From assembly GCF_935822925.1 (NCBI RefSeq), contig NZ_CAKXZS010000003.1:205311-269310 (forward strand): a stretch of 64,000 nt of DNA, given 5' to 3'. The translations under genes were made by a program, and so were the position numbers. How positions within the stretch are numbered: the stretch's first letter is position 1; each line of letters opens with the position of its first letter. Below the pieces are notes generated by a model. The model did not search any database, was not told the origin of the DNA, and worked only from the letters and a program-made list of their open reading frames with translations. Source of the DNA: Mesorhizobium ventifaucium. Its GTDB lineage: Bacteria > Pseudomonadota > Alphaproteobacteria > Rhizobiales > Rhizobiaceae. Shown here one piece after another: positions 10,018-20,541 of the stretch.

Positions 10018-10518
10018 ATGTCCCGATGGGCGAAGGACATGAACAGCATAGAAACTAAGACAATCTCTATACCACGGCGTAAAATGCGCCAGTTAAGACG
10101 CAAATTGTGCCAGTTTAGAGAGCAGTCCGGAACTTCCGCGATTGAGTTCGCGATGCTTTCGCCGATTTTCATCTTATTATTACTCGGAATGGTTGCATAT
10201 GGAATCTATTTTGGTGCGAGCCATTCGGTGCAGCAAATCGCAGCGGACGCCGCCCGCACGGCAATTGCCGGGCTGAACGAAGGCGAGCGCCAGGCGCTGG
10301 TGACCAGTTTCGTCACCACCAATGCCGCGGGATATCCCTTCGTCGATTCCGACAAGCTGACTTACCAGGCCAAGGACAGCACGGCCGACGGAAACCAGTT
10401 CGTCGTGTCCATCCAATATGATGCCCGCAACTTGCCGGTCTGGAATCTGTTCCCGGCGCTGCCAATGCCTGGCACCACGATCTCACGCCAGTCGACAATC
10501 CGGGTCGGAGGCATCTGA
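10018..10518 (+). CDS. TadE-like pseudopilin-family protein
   Basis: The product is 166 residues. A basic N-terminus (RRKMRQLRRKLCQFRE) precedes SGTSAIEFAMLSPIFILLLLG, the TadE signature: a Gly-containing leader, a conserved Glu five residues into a hydrophobic segment, then a helix with ADAARTA. TadE proteins are minor pseudopilins processed by a TadV/CpaA peptidase and needed for Flp/Tad pili. The gene stops directly before the TadG-like gene. No other tad/cpa gene lies in the window. An ATG at 10039 would shorten the product by 7 residues. Confidence 0.85.
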   Translation: MSRWAKDMNSIETKTISIPRRKMRQLRRKLCQFREQSGTSAIEFAMLSPIFILLLLGMVAYGIYFGASHSVQQIAADAARTAIAGLNEGERQALVTSFVTTNAAGYPFVDSDKLTYQAKDSTADGNQFVVSIQYDARNLPVWNLFPALPMPGTTISRQSTIRVGGI

Positions 10519-12303
10519 ATGTCGCAAACTTTGGCGGGCAGGATCGGCCGGGCCGCCCGCTCGATGCTTGGCGACCTGAAGGCGAACTTCGCCGTCATGA
10601 CGGCGCTGTGCGCACCTTTCGCGCTGGCGCTGGCTGCTTTCGCCATCGATGAAGGTTCGATCTATGTGGAGCGCCGGGAAGCCCAGGCAATGACCGATCT
10701 GGCGGCAATCACCGCCGCCTCCAACATCAACAACATTGAGGCCGCGGTGGTGACCACGCTCGGCGACAACGGAATGCCGGGTATCGTTGTTCAGAAGGCA
10801 GGGCAGACGATCACCCCTGCCCTCGGAAAGACTATCGTGTCGGTCACCCCCGGCCGATATTCAGCAGAGTCGTCGCTCGGCGTCGACAAGCGCTTCGAGG
10901 CCGGCAATACGCCCTACAACGCCGTCCATGTCACGCTGAAAAAGGTTCCTGCCCGCTATTTCGCGAGTTCGCTTATCCCTACGCCGGTGATCGGCACCCA
11001 AGCCGTGGCCAGCATAGCGCCGCAGGCGATGTTCTCGGTCGGATCCAGGCTTCTCAGCGTCAATGGCGGCATCTTGAACTCGCTTCTCAGCGGCCTCCTG
11101 GGCGGCAACATCTCGCTCAGCGTCATGGACTACAACGCTCTGATCGCTGCCGACATCAACCTGCTTTCGTTCTTCGACGCGCTAGCCGTTCAGTTGCAAC
11201 TGACAGGTGTCAGCTATTCGGAGGTGCTGGCTTCGAAGGCGACTGTGGGCCAGATAGCGACCGCCATGGCTAATGTTTCACCCGTTGGCAGCACCAGCAA
11301 GCTTGCTTTGCAGACAATCGCGTCAAGGACCACCAGAACGGTCAAGATACCGCTCAATCATCTTGTCGATCTTGGATCAATTGGCCAGTTGGGCCTCGGG
11401 CAAAAGTCGCCCGGTTTTTCGGTCGACGCCAGCGCCATGGGCATGCTGACCACCGCTGCTGCACTGGCCAACGGCTCGAAGCAGGTCGAGCTCAATCTCG
11501 GAGCCACCATTCCGGGGCTTCCCTCCACCACGCTTGCCATTGCAATCGGCGAACCTGCACAATTCTCGCCCTGGCTGACAATCGGCGAGAAAGGTGCCGT
11601 GGTGCGTACGGCGCAGACGCGGATCAAGCTGGTGGCGTCCGTCGGCGGCAGCAATGCGACTCTCGGTGGCGGCATCAGCCTGCTGGCCGTCAAACTGCCG
11701 CTGCATGTCGAGGTGGCCTCTGCCGAAGCCAAGCTGACCGACATCAGCTGCCCGACGGGGCACCCCGACAGTTTGAAAGTTACCATTGCCGCACGTCCGG
11801 GCCTTGCCTCGCTGCACCTTGGCGCCAGCGATGCCGACAACAGCCCCTCCGCCTTCGCCGATTTCAGCAATCCACAGTCGTTTCAAAATGCCGAAATCGC
11901 GCAGGTCAGCGTGAAGCTTCTGTTTCTCACCCTCAATCTGATCGGCGTGAATGGTTCTGCAGCCGTTGAGATCGCCAACAACGATCCGACGATCTTGACC
12001 TTCAACAGCACCGACATCGCAAGCAAGACGATAAAGAACGCCTCGACGAAGAACCTGACGCAATCTCTCACCACTTCGCTGGTCAACAATTTGTCGCTTT
12101 CGGTCAGTGCGCTGGGCCTCGGGCTTGATGTAACCGCCTTGCTTGGAACCGTGAAGCCGGCAGTGGTGGCGGCTCTGAACACAGTGACGGCGCCTGTCGA
12201 CGACTTGGTTTACAACGTGCTTGCGGCGCTGGGCGTGCGCGTCGGCGAGGCCGATGTCCGGGTCATGGGCGCGACTTGCGGGCGCTCCGTGCTTGTTCAA
12301 TGA
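10519..12303 (+). CDS. TadG-like protein with N-terminal membrane anchor and large extracytoplasmic domain
   Basis: The product is 594 residues. Residues ~15-45 (LKANFAVMTALCAPFALALAAFAIDEGSIYVERREAQAMTDLAA, quoted in part) form the Tad_N/TadG motif: a hydrophobic helix followed by a segment with Glu/Arg and Asp. The remaining ~540 residues are Ser/Thr/Ala/Gly-rich and look extracytoplasmic, beta-rich, with no VWA MIDAS motif visible. It directly abuts the tadE-like gene, so the two are co-translated. Its stop lies 10 bp from the stop of the convergent alpha-glucosidase gene. Probably an accessory factor for Flp-type pili or another envelope structure; a precise role cannot be given. Confidence 0.8.
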   Translation: MSQTLAGRIGRAARSMLGDLKANFAVMTALCAPFALALAAFAIDEGSIYVERREAQAMTDLAAITAASNINNIEAAVVTTLGDNGMPGIVVQKAGQTITPALGKTIVSVTPGRYSAESSLGVDKRFEAGNTPYNAVHVTLKKVPARYFASSLIPTPVIGTQAVASIAPQAMFSVGSRLLSVNGGILNSLLSGLLGGNISLSVMDYNALIAADINLLSFFDALAVQLQLTGVSYSEVLASKATVGQIATAMANVSPVGSTSKLALQTIASRTTRTVKIPLNHLVDLGSIGQLGLGQKSPGFSVDASAMGMLTTAAALANGSKQVELNLGATIPGLPSTTLAIAIGEPAQFSPWLTIGEKGAVVRTAQTRIKLVASVGGSNATLGGGISLLAVKLPLHVEVASAEAKLTDISCPTGHPDSLKVTIAARPGLASLHLGASDADNSPSAFADFSNPQSFQNAEIAQVSVKLLFLTLNLIGVNGSAAVEIANNDPTILTFNSTDIASKTIKNASTKNLTQSLTTSLVNNLSLSVSALGLGLDVTALLGTVKPAVVAALNTVTAPVDDLVYNVLAALGVRVGEADVRVMGATCGRSVLVQ

Positions 12304-12313
12304 GCTAGAGAGA

Positions 12314-13939
12314 TCAGCCGGCTCGTCCGAGAAAGCAGCCCAAGGGCGGCAGCGACAGAATTTTTTCCTGCAAGGCGGCACCAGCGCCAAGGTCGACCGT
12401 CTCTGCGACACCGACCCCCTGCGGCAACAGCCAGCTGGCCGGCTCCTCGGCGAAATTGAAGACGCACAGCAGCTTCTCGCCGCCGCCTTCGCGAATGAAA
12501 GCAAGCACATCGCCTTCGGCATCGAGAAAGCGGATCGAACCCTGTACCAATGCGGCATGCTGCTTGCGCAAGGCCAGTGTAGCCCGGTAACTGGCCAGAA
12601 CTGACTTTTCCTCGCCGTTCTGGATATCGACCGCGCGGGCGCGATGGCTTTCCGGGATTGGAAGCCACGGCCTGCCGATTGAAAAACCGGCATTGTTGGC
12701 GCCTTTCTCCCACACCATCGGCGTGCGGCAGCCATCCCTGCCCTTGAACCCCGGCCAGAAGCGGATGCCATAGGGATCGCGCAGATCCTCGAACGCCAAT
12801 TCCGCCTCCTCCAGCCCGAGTTCCTCACCCTGATAGAGGCAGATCGATCCACGCAGGCATGACAGCAGCGCGACGGAGAACTTCGCCGTCCTTTCGGGAT
12901 CGCCGCCGGGCCTTGTCCATCGCGTCACATGGCGAACGACATCGTGGTTGGAAAACGCCCAGCAGACCCAGCCGTCGGAGACAGCACTCTCGAATGCTTC
13001 CACGCATCCACGCACATGCGCCGCCGAGAATTGCGGGCCGAGCAGGTCGAAAGTGTAGCACATGTCGAGCTTGTCGCCGCCGCCGGTGTAGGCGGCGAGC
13101 GTCTGCAACGAGCGGGCTTCGTCGCCGACCTCGCCGACAGCGGCGCGGCCCTCATATTCGTCGAGCAGCGCCCGAAAACGTTTGAGGAAAGCCAGGTTTT
13201 CGGGCTGCGTCTTGTCAAAAAAATGCTCCTGATAGAGGTAGGGATTGGTTTCGGTGTTGGTGCCTGCGACACTTGACGCCAGGGGCGGGTTGCTGCGCAG
13301 CCAGCGGTCATGGACATAGTAGTTGACTGTATCCAGGCGAAACCCGTCGACGCCGCGCTCCAGCCAAAACCGCACCGTTTCCAGCAAGGCGTCCTGAACC
13401 TCCGGATTGTGGAAATTGAGGTCCGGCTGCGAGGCGAGAAAATTGTGCATGTAATACTGCCTGCGGGTCGCGTCCCACTCCCAGGCGGGGCCGCCGAAGA
13501 CCGACAGCCAGTTGTTGGGCGCGGTGCCGTCGGGCCTCGGATCGGCCCAGACATACCAATCCGCCCTGGGGTTATCGCGGCTCGTACGGCTTTCGATGAA
13601 CCATTCGTGCCGGTCGGACGAATGCGACAGGACCTGGTCGATAATGACTTTCAGGCCGAGACGGTGCGCCTCGGCGACCACCGCGTCGAAATCCTCTGAT
13701 GTGCCGAACATCGGATCGATGGCTGTGTAGTCGGACACGTCGTAGCCCATATCGGCCATCGGCGACTTGAAGAAGGGCGACAGCCAGACGGCGTCGGCGC
13801 CCAGCGATGCGACATGCGCCAGCCTCGATGTGATACCACGCAGATCGCCACTGCCGTCCCCCGTCGTGTCCTGGAAGGAGCGCGGGTAGATCTGGTAGAT
13901 GACGCAGCCGCGCCACCACTCGGCGTGGTCACTTGCCAC
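12314..13939 (-). CDS. aglA: Alpha-glucosidase, GH13 (AglA-like)
   Basis: The product is 541 residues with a complete GH13 (beta/alpha)8 barrel: WWRGCVIYQIYPRSFQD start, region I near DQVLSHSSDRHEWF, nucleophile Asp203 in GFRLDTVNYY, acid/base Glu270 in AAVGEVGDE, and the third carboxylate in FSNHDVVRH. The close of the catalytic domain and a small C-terminal beta domain are present. The motif set fits oligo-1,4/1,6-glucosidases (GH13_23 type) that release glucose from short alpha-glucans. Its start overlaps the glgX stop by 11 bases, so it is the last gene of the glycogen cluster, likely finishing off maltodextrins left by GlgP and GlgX. Intracellular: no signal peptide. Confidence 0.9.
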   Translation of the reverse strand: MASDHAEWWRGCVIYQIYPRSFQDTTGDGSGDLRGITSRLAHVASLGADAVWLSPFFKSPMADMGYDVSDYTAIDPMFGTSEDFDAVVAEAHRLGLKVIIDQVLSHSSDRHEWFIESRTSRDNPRADWYVWADPRPDGTAPNNWLSVFGGPAWEWDATRRQYYMHNFLASQPDLNFHNPEVQDALLETVRFWLERGVDGFRLDTVNYYVHDRWLRSNPPLASSVAGTNTETNPYLYQEHFFDKTQPENLAFLKRFRALLDEYEGRAAVGEVGDEARSLQTLAAYTGGGDKLDMCYTFDLLGPQFSAAHVRGCVEAFESAVSDGWVCWAFSNHDVVRHVTRWTRPGGDPERTAKFSVALLSCLRGSICLYQGEELGLEEAELAFEDLRDPYGIRFWPGFKGRDGCRTPMVWEKGANNAGFSIGRPWLPIPESHRARAVDIQNGEEKSVLASYRATLALRKQHAALVQGSIRFLDAEGDVLAFIREGGGEKLLCVFNFAEEPASWLLPQGVGVAETVDLGAGAALQEKILSLPPLGCFLGRAG

Positions 13940-15947
13940 TCGGGTTCTCCTTTATCTGAGCCTGCCCGGCTTCGTGTTCGATCATGAAAATCACCGTTCG
14001 CCCCGGCACCGGCCGTGAAATTCCGGCTGCGCCGCCCGGTGTTTCGATGGCTGGCTCCCAGCGAAATCCGTCGCGCTCCGGCAACGTGAACATACACGCC
14101 CGGCGATCGCCATTGATGACCGCGGCAAGGCGGCGATCATCGCCGCCGAGCATCAAGACCAGGCGGCGCCGCGCCGGATCGTGCCAGCCTGCCTCGTCGA
14201 GCGGCGTGCCGGTTTCAGTGAGCCAGACCGCGTCCGCTTTTTCTGATCCGGGCGGCGGCTCTCCAGTCAGGAAGCGCGTGTCGGAAAGCGCCGGCACGGA
14301 ACGACGCATCGCGGCGAGCAAAACAGCGTATTGTTCCAGCGCCTGATCGCGCCCGGCCCAGTCGAGCCAGGTGATCTCGTTATCCTGCGCATAGGCGTTG
14401 TTGTTGCCCTTCTGGGTGCGGCCGAATTCGTCGCCGGCGGTCAGCATGATCGTGCCGCGCGAGGCAAACAGCGTGGCCAGCAGCGCACATCGGTCATCGA
14501 AACGTGCCGTAACGATCGCCCGGTCGCCGGTCTCGCCCTCGACGCCATTGTTCCAGGACAGATTGTCGTCGTGGCCATCGCGGTTCTGCTCGCCATTGGC
14601 CTCATTGTGCTTGCGCTCATAGGCAACCATGTCGGCCAGCGTCATGCCGTCATGCGCGGCGATGAAATTGACGCTGCGGCTCGTCTGCTGGCCCGGCTTG
14701 GCAAACACGTCGGACGAGCCGGCAAGCCGGGTGGCGAGCGCGCCGACCATGCCGCTATCGCCGCGCCAGAACCGGCGGATGTCGTCGCGATATCTGTCGT
14801 TCCATTCGAGGAAGGGCGGCGGAAAATTGCCAAGCTGATAGCCGTCCGGGCCGATATCCCAAGGCTCGGCGATCAGCGCCCTGTCACCAACGGCTGGGTC
14901 GTTCCGAATAGCCATGAGCAGTGGCGCAGCGGCGTCGAACGCGCCATCGACCCGCCCCAGAATGGGCGCCAGATCGAAGCGGAAACCATCGACGCCGGCA
15001 TGGCAGACAAAGTGACGAAGTGTGTCAAGGACCATTTCCCGGACAACCGGATGATCACAAGCGACGGTGTTGCCGGTGCCGGTGTCGTTGATCAGACTGC
15101 CGTCCGGCCGATGCCGGTAGTAGGTGCGGCTGTCGAGGCCGCGCAGCGACAGCGTCGGTCCAAGCCTGTCGCTTTCGCCGGTGTGGTTGAAGACAAGATC
15201 GAGGATGACGCCGATGCCGGCCTCACGCAGCGCGGCAACCGTCTGCCGCAATTCCGCGAGACCGCCGGGCGCCAGGCGCGGATCGAGCGCCATGAAGGTC
15301 ACGGGATTGTAGCCCCAGGCATTGCGCAGCCCGAGCGGCGGCAAATGCCGCTCGTCGATCGATGCCGTCACCGGCATCAGTTCGACCGCCCCGACGCCGA
15401 GTTTTTTCAGATGCTCGACGATAGCCGGATGGGCAAGCGCTGCAAGCGTCCCGCGCTGGGGCTTCGCGATGGCCGGATGCAGCATGGTGAAGGCGCGCAC
15501 CGGCACTTCATAGATCAGGCCGCCGGGCTGGAACAGCGGCGGCAAGGCAGGCACCGGCTGCGGCAGGGTGGCGGCAATTGCCTTCGGCAGCAGCGGCGCA
15601 GTGTCCGTGCCCTCGCCCCGGCGCGCGGCGAGCCTGATGTCATAGACATAGGGCCTGTCTATTTCGACGGCATAGGGGTCGATCAGCAGCTTGTCGGGAT
15701 CGAACCAAAGCCCAATCTCTGGCGCATAGTCGCCATCGGCGCGAAACCCGTATCGGGTGCCGGCGGCGAGGCCGGCAACGAAAAGCGCGTGAACGCCCTC
15801 GCCTTCCGGCTGGAGTTCGAGCCGGTCGATCTCCCGGGTTCCTTCATCGTCGAAGATCGAGACCCAGATGCGCCGAGCCGACGAGGACCATGCGGCAAAG
15901 CGAATGCCTTCGCGGGTGACGGTGGCGCCGAGCGAGGTCACGCGCAC
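13929..15947 (-). CDS. glgX: Glycogen debranching enzyme GlgX
   Basis: The product is 672 residues: an N-terminal CBM48-like beta domain (residues 1-130), a GH13 barrel and a C-terminal beta domain. Key residues are visible: nucleophile Asp325 in VDGFRFDLAP, acid/base Glu361 in ALIAEPWDIG, and FIAAHDGMTL for the transition-state stabiliser region, all as in GlgX (GH13_11). It removes short alpha-1,6 branches from phosphorylase-limit glycogen. GlgX is usually near 660-700 residues, so this is full length. A 211-bp gap with a palindromic repeat separates it from pgm upstream; it is translationally coupled to the alpha-glucosidase gene. Confidence 0.94.
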   Translation of the reverse strand: MRVTSLGATVTREGIRFAAWSSSARRIWVSIFDDEGTREIDRLELQPEGEGVHALFVAGLAAGTRYGFRADGDYAPEIGLWFDPDKLLIDPYAVEIDRPYVYDIRLAARRGEGTDTAPLLPKAIAATLPQPVPALPPLFQPGGLIYEVPVRAFTMLHPAIAKPQRGTLAALAHPAIVEHLKKLGVGAVELMPVTASIDERHLPPLGLRNAWGYNPVTFMALDPRLAPGGLAELRQTVAALREAGIGVILDLVFNHTGESDRLGPTLSLRGLDSRTYYRHRPDGSLINDTGTGNTVACDHPVVREMVLDTLRHFVCHAGVDGFRFDLAPILGRVDGAFDAAAPLLMAIRNDPAVGDRALIAEPWDIGPDGYQLGNFPPPFLEWNDRYRDDIRRFWRGDSGMVGALATRLAGSSDVFAKPGQQTSRSVNFIAAHDGMTLADMVAYERKHNEANGEQNRDGHDDNLSWNNGVEGETGDRAIVTARFDDRCALLATLFASRGTIMLTAGDEFGRTQKGNNNAYAQDNEITWLDWAGRDQALEQYAVLLAAMRRSVPALSDTRFLTGEPPPGSEKADAVWLTETGTPLDEAGWHDPARRRLVLMLGGDDRRLAAVINGDRRACMFTLPERDGFRWEPAIETPGGAAGISRPVPGRTVIFMIEHEAGQAQIKENPSGK

Positions 15948-15996
15948 TCACAGCAACAGATCGTAAACAATTTGAGGGGTTGGCGGGTTGGCTCCC

Positions 15997-16138
15997 CCTT
16001 CTCCCCTTGTGGGAGAAGGTGTCGCCGAAGGCGACGGATGAGGGGTGCTCCAGCCTGGCACCTACGGCGATCCGTCCAACACCCCTCAACCGTCTCGGCG
16101 CTACGCGCCGATCCACCTTCTCCCACAAGGGGAGAAGG
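15997..16138. repeat. Palindromic intergenic repeat (REP/MITE-like) between pgm and glgX
   Basis: Perfect 25-bp inverted arms lie at 15997-16021 and 16114-16138 (outer sequence ccttctccccttgtgggaga... and its complement). Inside are a second pair of inverted segments (gatgaggggtg / cacccctca) and two small hairpins (gtcgcc-gaa-ggcgac at 16021-16035, cggcg-ctacg-cgccg at 16096-16110). The whole can fold as a long cruciform. No coding frame spans it. It resembles short palindromic elements repeated in Mesorhizobium and related genomes; only this copy is in the window. Confidence 0.8.
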
Positions 16139-16158
16139 AAAGGCGCGCCGCGCCAGCT

Positions 16159-17790
<1,632 letters not shown>

Positions 17791-19236
17791 TCAGACAGCC
17801 CTTTTTGAAAGCAGCAAGCGATAGAGTTCAAGATATTTTTGCGCGCTTTTGTCCCACGACACATCGGCCTTCATGCCTTGCCGCTGCATCGACGTCCAGA
17901 TCGTGGGGTTGGCGTGCGCTTCCACCAGCCGGCGGATGGCGTGCAGCAAGGCGCCGGAATCGGCGGGCGCGAACTGGAAGCCGGTCGCCACACCTGCCGA
18001 AACGGCCGCTTCATTGGCGTCGATGATGGTGTCGGCAAGACCGCCGGTGCGGGCGACGACCGGCACGCAGCCATAGCGCAGGCCGTAAAGCTGCGTCAGT
18101 CCGCAAGGCTCGAAGCGCGACGGGATGACGATGGCGTCACAGCCGCCCTGCATGGTGTGGGAAAGCGCCTCGTCATAACCGACGACGACGCCGATGCGAC
18201 CGCGATGGCGGGCGGCGGCGGCCAGCATCGCGCCTTCGAGGCCGGCGTCGCCGGACCCCAGGATCGCCAGGCGGGCACCCCTCGCAACGATCCCGTCGAC
18301 GACCGCTGCCAGTATGTCCATTCCCTTCTGCCAGGTGAGCCGGCTGATGACGCAGACGATCGGACTGTCGTCGCGGTCAAGGTTGAAACGATCCTCGACG
18401 GCGGTCCGGTTGGGATGCCGCGCCTTCAATGTCTTGGCCGTGTAGTTGGAGACCAGATGCTTGTCGGTTTCAGGGTTCCATATCTCGGTATCGATGCCGT
18501 TGACGATGCCATAAAGATCGACGGACCGCATGTTGATGAGGCCATCGAGCCCCATGCCGAATTCCGGCGAGCGGATCTCCTGCGCATAGGTCGGGCTGAC
18601 TGTGGTGATGGCCCAGGCGGCCTGCAGGCCAGCCTTGAGGAAACCGACGCCGCCATAATATTCGACGCCGTCGAGTGCCATGGCCGCCGCCGGCAAGCCG
18701 AGTTCGCCAAAGATGCCGGCGCCGAACTGGCCCTGGAAAGCGAGATTGTGGACGGTGATCATCGACGGAGTGCCGACCGCCTTGCCGTAGCGCGTATAGG
18801 CCAGCGTCATCGCCGATTGCCAGTCATGGGCATGGACGATGTCCGGCTGATAGCCCGAAACGGCGCCGCCGGCGATGTCACCGCCAACCTGGCTCAGGGC
18901 CGCGAAACGCCGCCAATTGTCCGGCCAGTCGGCGCCGATGGCATTGCCATAGGGGCCGCCGGGGCGATCGAACAGATGCGGCGCGTCGAGCACGAACAGG
19001 TCGAGCCCGGCGATTTGGACGGCATGGACCGAAGCCTTGCCGCCTTGCAGCAGCGGATAGTGGTGAACGGGTTTTTTCTTCTTGAAGGCATCCATGACCT
19101 GGGGATAGCCGGGAATAAGTGTTCGCATCGCCACGCCCTTGCCGGCGAGCGCGACGGGTAATGCGCCGGTCACGTCGGCAAGCCCGCCAGTCTTGATCAG
19201 AGGGAATATTTCGGGCGTGACCGACAGGACCTGCAT
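17791..19236 (-). CDS. glgA: Glycogen synthase (ADP-glucose-dependent)
   Basis: The product is 481 residues, a GT5 family member: [22 protein letters not shown] with the ADP-glucose-binding K15-TGGL, HDWQSAM, and the C-terminal EX7E-type region [18 protein letters not shown] followed by ARTGGLADT. Transfers glucose from ADP-glucose to the non-reducing end of glycogen. Length is standard. Its start codon immediately follows the glgC stop (no gap), and pgm follows 3 bp after its own stop, so the three are tightly coupled. Confidence 0.96.
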   Translation of the reverse strand: MQVLSVTPEIFPLIKTGGLADVTGALPVALAGKGVAMRTLIPGYPQVMDAFKKKKPVHHYPLLQGGKASVHAVQIAGLDLFVLDAPHLFDRPGGPYGNAIGADWPDNWRRFAALSQVGGDIAGGAVSGYQPDIVHAHDWQSAMTLAYTRYGKAVGTPSMITVHNLAFQGQFGAGIFGELGLPAAAMALDGVEYYGGVGFLKAGLQAAWAITTVSPTYAQEIRSPEFGMGLDGLINMRSVDLYGIVNGIDTEIWNPETDKHLVSNYTAKTLKARHPNRTAVEDRFNLDRDDSPIVCVISRLTWQKGMDILAAVVDGIVARGARLAILGSGDAGLEGAMLAAAARHRGRIGVVVGYDEALSHTMQGGCDAIVIPSRFEPCGLTQLYGLRYGCVPVVARTGGLADTIIDANEAAVSAGVATGFQFAPADSGALLHAIRRLVEAHANPTIWTSMQRQGMKADVSWDKSAQKYLELYRLLLSKRAV

Positions 19237-20505
19237 TCACGACAATCCCAGTTTGTCGATCATGGCCTGCGTGACGAGGCAGATGCCCTTTTCGGAAACG
19301 CGGAAGCGCTTGGCGTCGAGAGCAGGATCCTCGCCGACCACGAGCCCTTCCGGTATCCTGACGCCATGATCGATCACCACGCGCTTCAATCTCGCGCTGC
19401 GGCCGACCTGGCAGTCGGGCAGCATGACGACGTCCTCGAGAGTAGAATAGGAGTTGATGCGCGCGCCGGTGAAGATCAGGCTTCGCTTCAGCGACGCGCC
19501 TGAGACGATGCAATCGCCCGAGACGAGTGACGACACCGCCGAGCCACGGCGACCATCCTCGTCATGCACAAACTTCGCCGGCGGCTTCAGCTCGGCATAG
19601 GTCCAGATCGGCCAGTCGCGGTCGTAGAGGTCGAGCTCCGGCGTGATGTCGGTGAGGTCGATATTGGCTTCCCAATAGGCGTCGACTGTCCCGACATCGC
19701 GCCAGTAGGCTTCGTTCTCTGCGGTCGAGCGCACGCAGGATTTGGCGAAGCGATGGGCGATCGCCTTCCCGTGCTCGACGACATAGGGAATGATGTCCTT
19801 GCCGAAGTCACGGCTTGAGCCCGGTTCGGCCGCGTCGCGGCGCAGTTGCTCCATCAGGAACTTGGTTTTGAATACGTAGATGCCCATCGAAGCCAGGGCA
19901 AAATCCGGCTTGTCGGGAATGCCGGGCGGATCGGCGGGTTTCTCGATGAAGGAGATGATGGTGTCCTTGTTATCGACATGCATGACGCCGAAGCCGGTCG
20001 CCTCCATGCGCGGCACTTCGAGGCAGCCGACGGTGACGTCGGCGCCGGCGTCGACATGCTGGCGAAGCATCAGCTCATAGTCCATCTTGTAGACGTGATC
20101 GCCGGCCAGGATGACCATGTATTCGGGCCCGTAGGCCTCGATGATGTCGATGTTCTGGTAGACGGCATCGGCCGTGCCCTCATACCATTGCGTTTCCGAT
20201 ACGCGTTGGCTGGCCGGCAGGATATCGAAGCTCTCATTACGCTCGGGCCGCAGGAAGTTCCAGCCGCGCTGCAGGTGGCGGATCAGCGAATGCGCCTTGT
20301 ACTGGGTGGCGACGCCGAGGCGGCGAATACCGGAATTGAGCGCATTGGAGAGCGCAAAATCGATGATGCGCGTCTTGCCGCCGAAATAGACCGCGGGCTT
20401 GGCGCGCCGGTCGGTCAATTCCTTGAGGCGGCTGCCACGACCGCCGGCCAGAACATAGGCCATGGCATCGCGCGCCAGCGGCTGGGTCCGTTTTATCTCT
20501 GCCAT
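19237..20505 (-). CDS. glgC: Glucose-1-phosphate adenylyltransferase
   Basis: The product is 422 residues. Features of ADP-glucose pyrophosphorylase are clear: [24 protein letters not shown] (nucleotide-binding loop), [28 protein letters not shown] (catalytic Asp) and a C-terminal left-handed beta-helix segment ([21 protein letters not shown]). It makes ADP-glucose from ATP and glucose-1-phosphate, the committed step of glycogen synthesis, and alphaproteobacterial forms are generally activated by fructose-6-phosphate and pyruvate. A 36-bp gap follows glgB. Confidence 0.96.
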   Translation of the reverse strand: MAEIKRTQPLARDAMAYVLAGGRGSRLKELTDRRAKPAVYFGGKTRIIDFALSNALNSGIRRLGVATQYKAHSLIRHLQRGWNFLRPERNESFDILPASQRVSETQWYEGTADAVYQNIDIIEAYGPEYMVILAGDHVYKMDYELMLRQHVDAGADVTVGCLEVPRMEATGFGVMHVDNKDTIISFIEKPADPPGIPDKPDFALASMGIYVFKTKFLMEQLRRDAAEPGSSRDFGKDIIPYVVEHGKAIAHRFAKSCVRSTAENEAYWRDVGTVDAYWEANIDLTDITPELDLYDRDWPIWTYAELKPPAKFVHDEDGRRGSAVSSLVSGDCIVSGASLKRSLIFTGARINSYSTLEDVVMLPDCQVGRSARLKRVVIDHGVRIPEGLVVGEDPALDAKRFRVSEKGICLVTQAMIDKLGLS

Positions 20506-20541
20506 TTTTATCCTCCCAAGTTACGCGCTGCGAGACATTGC

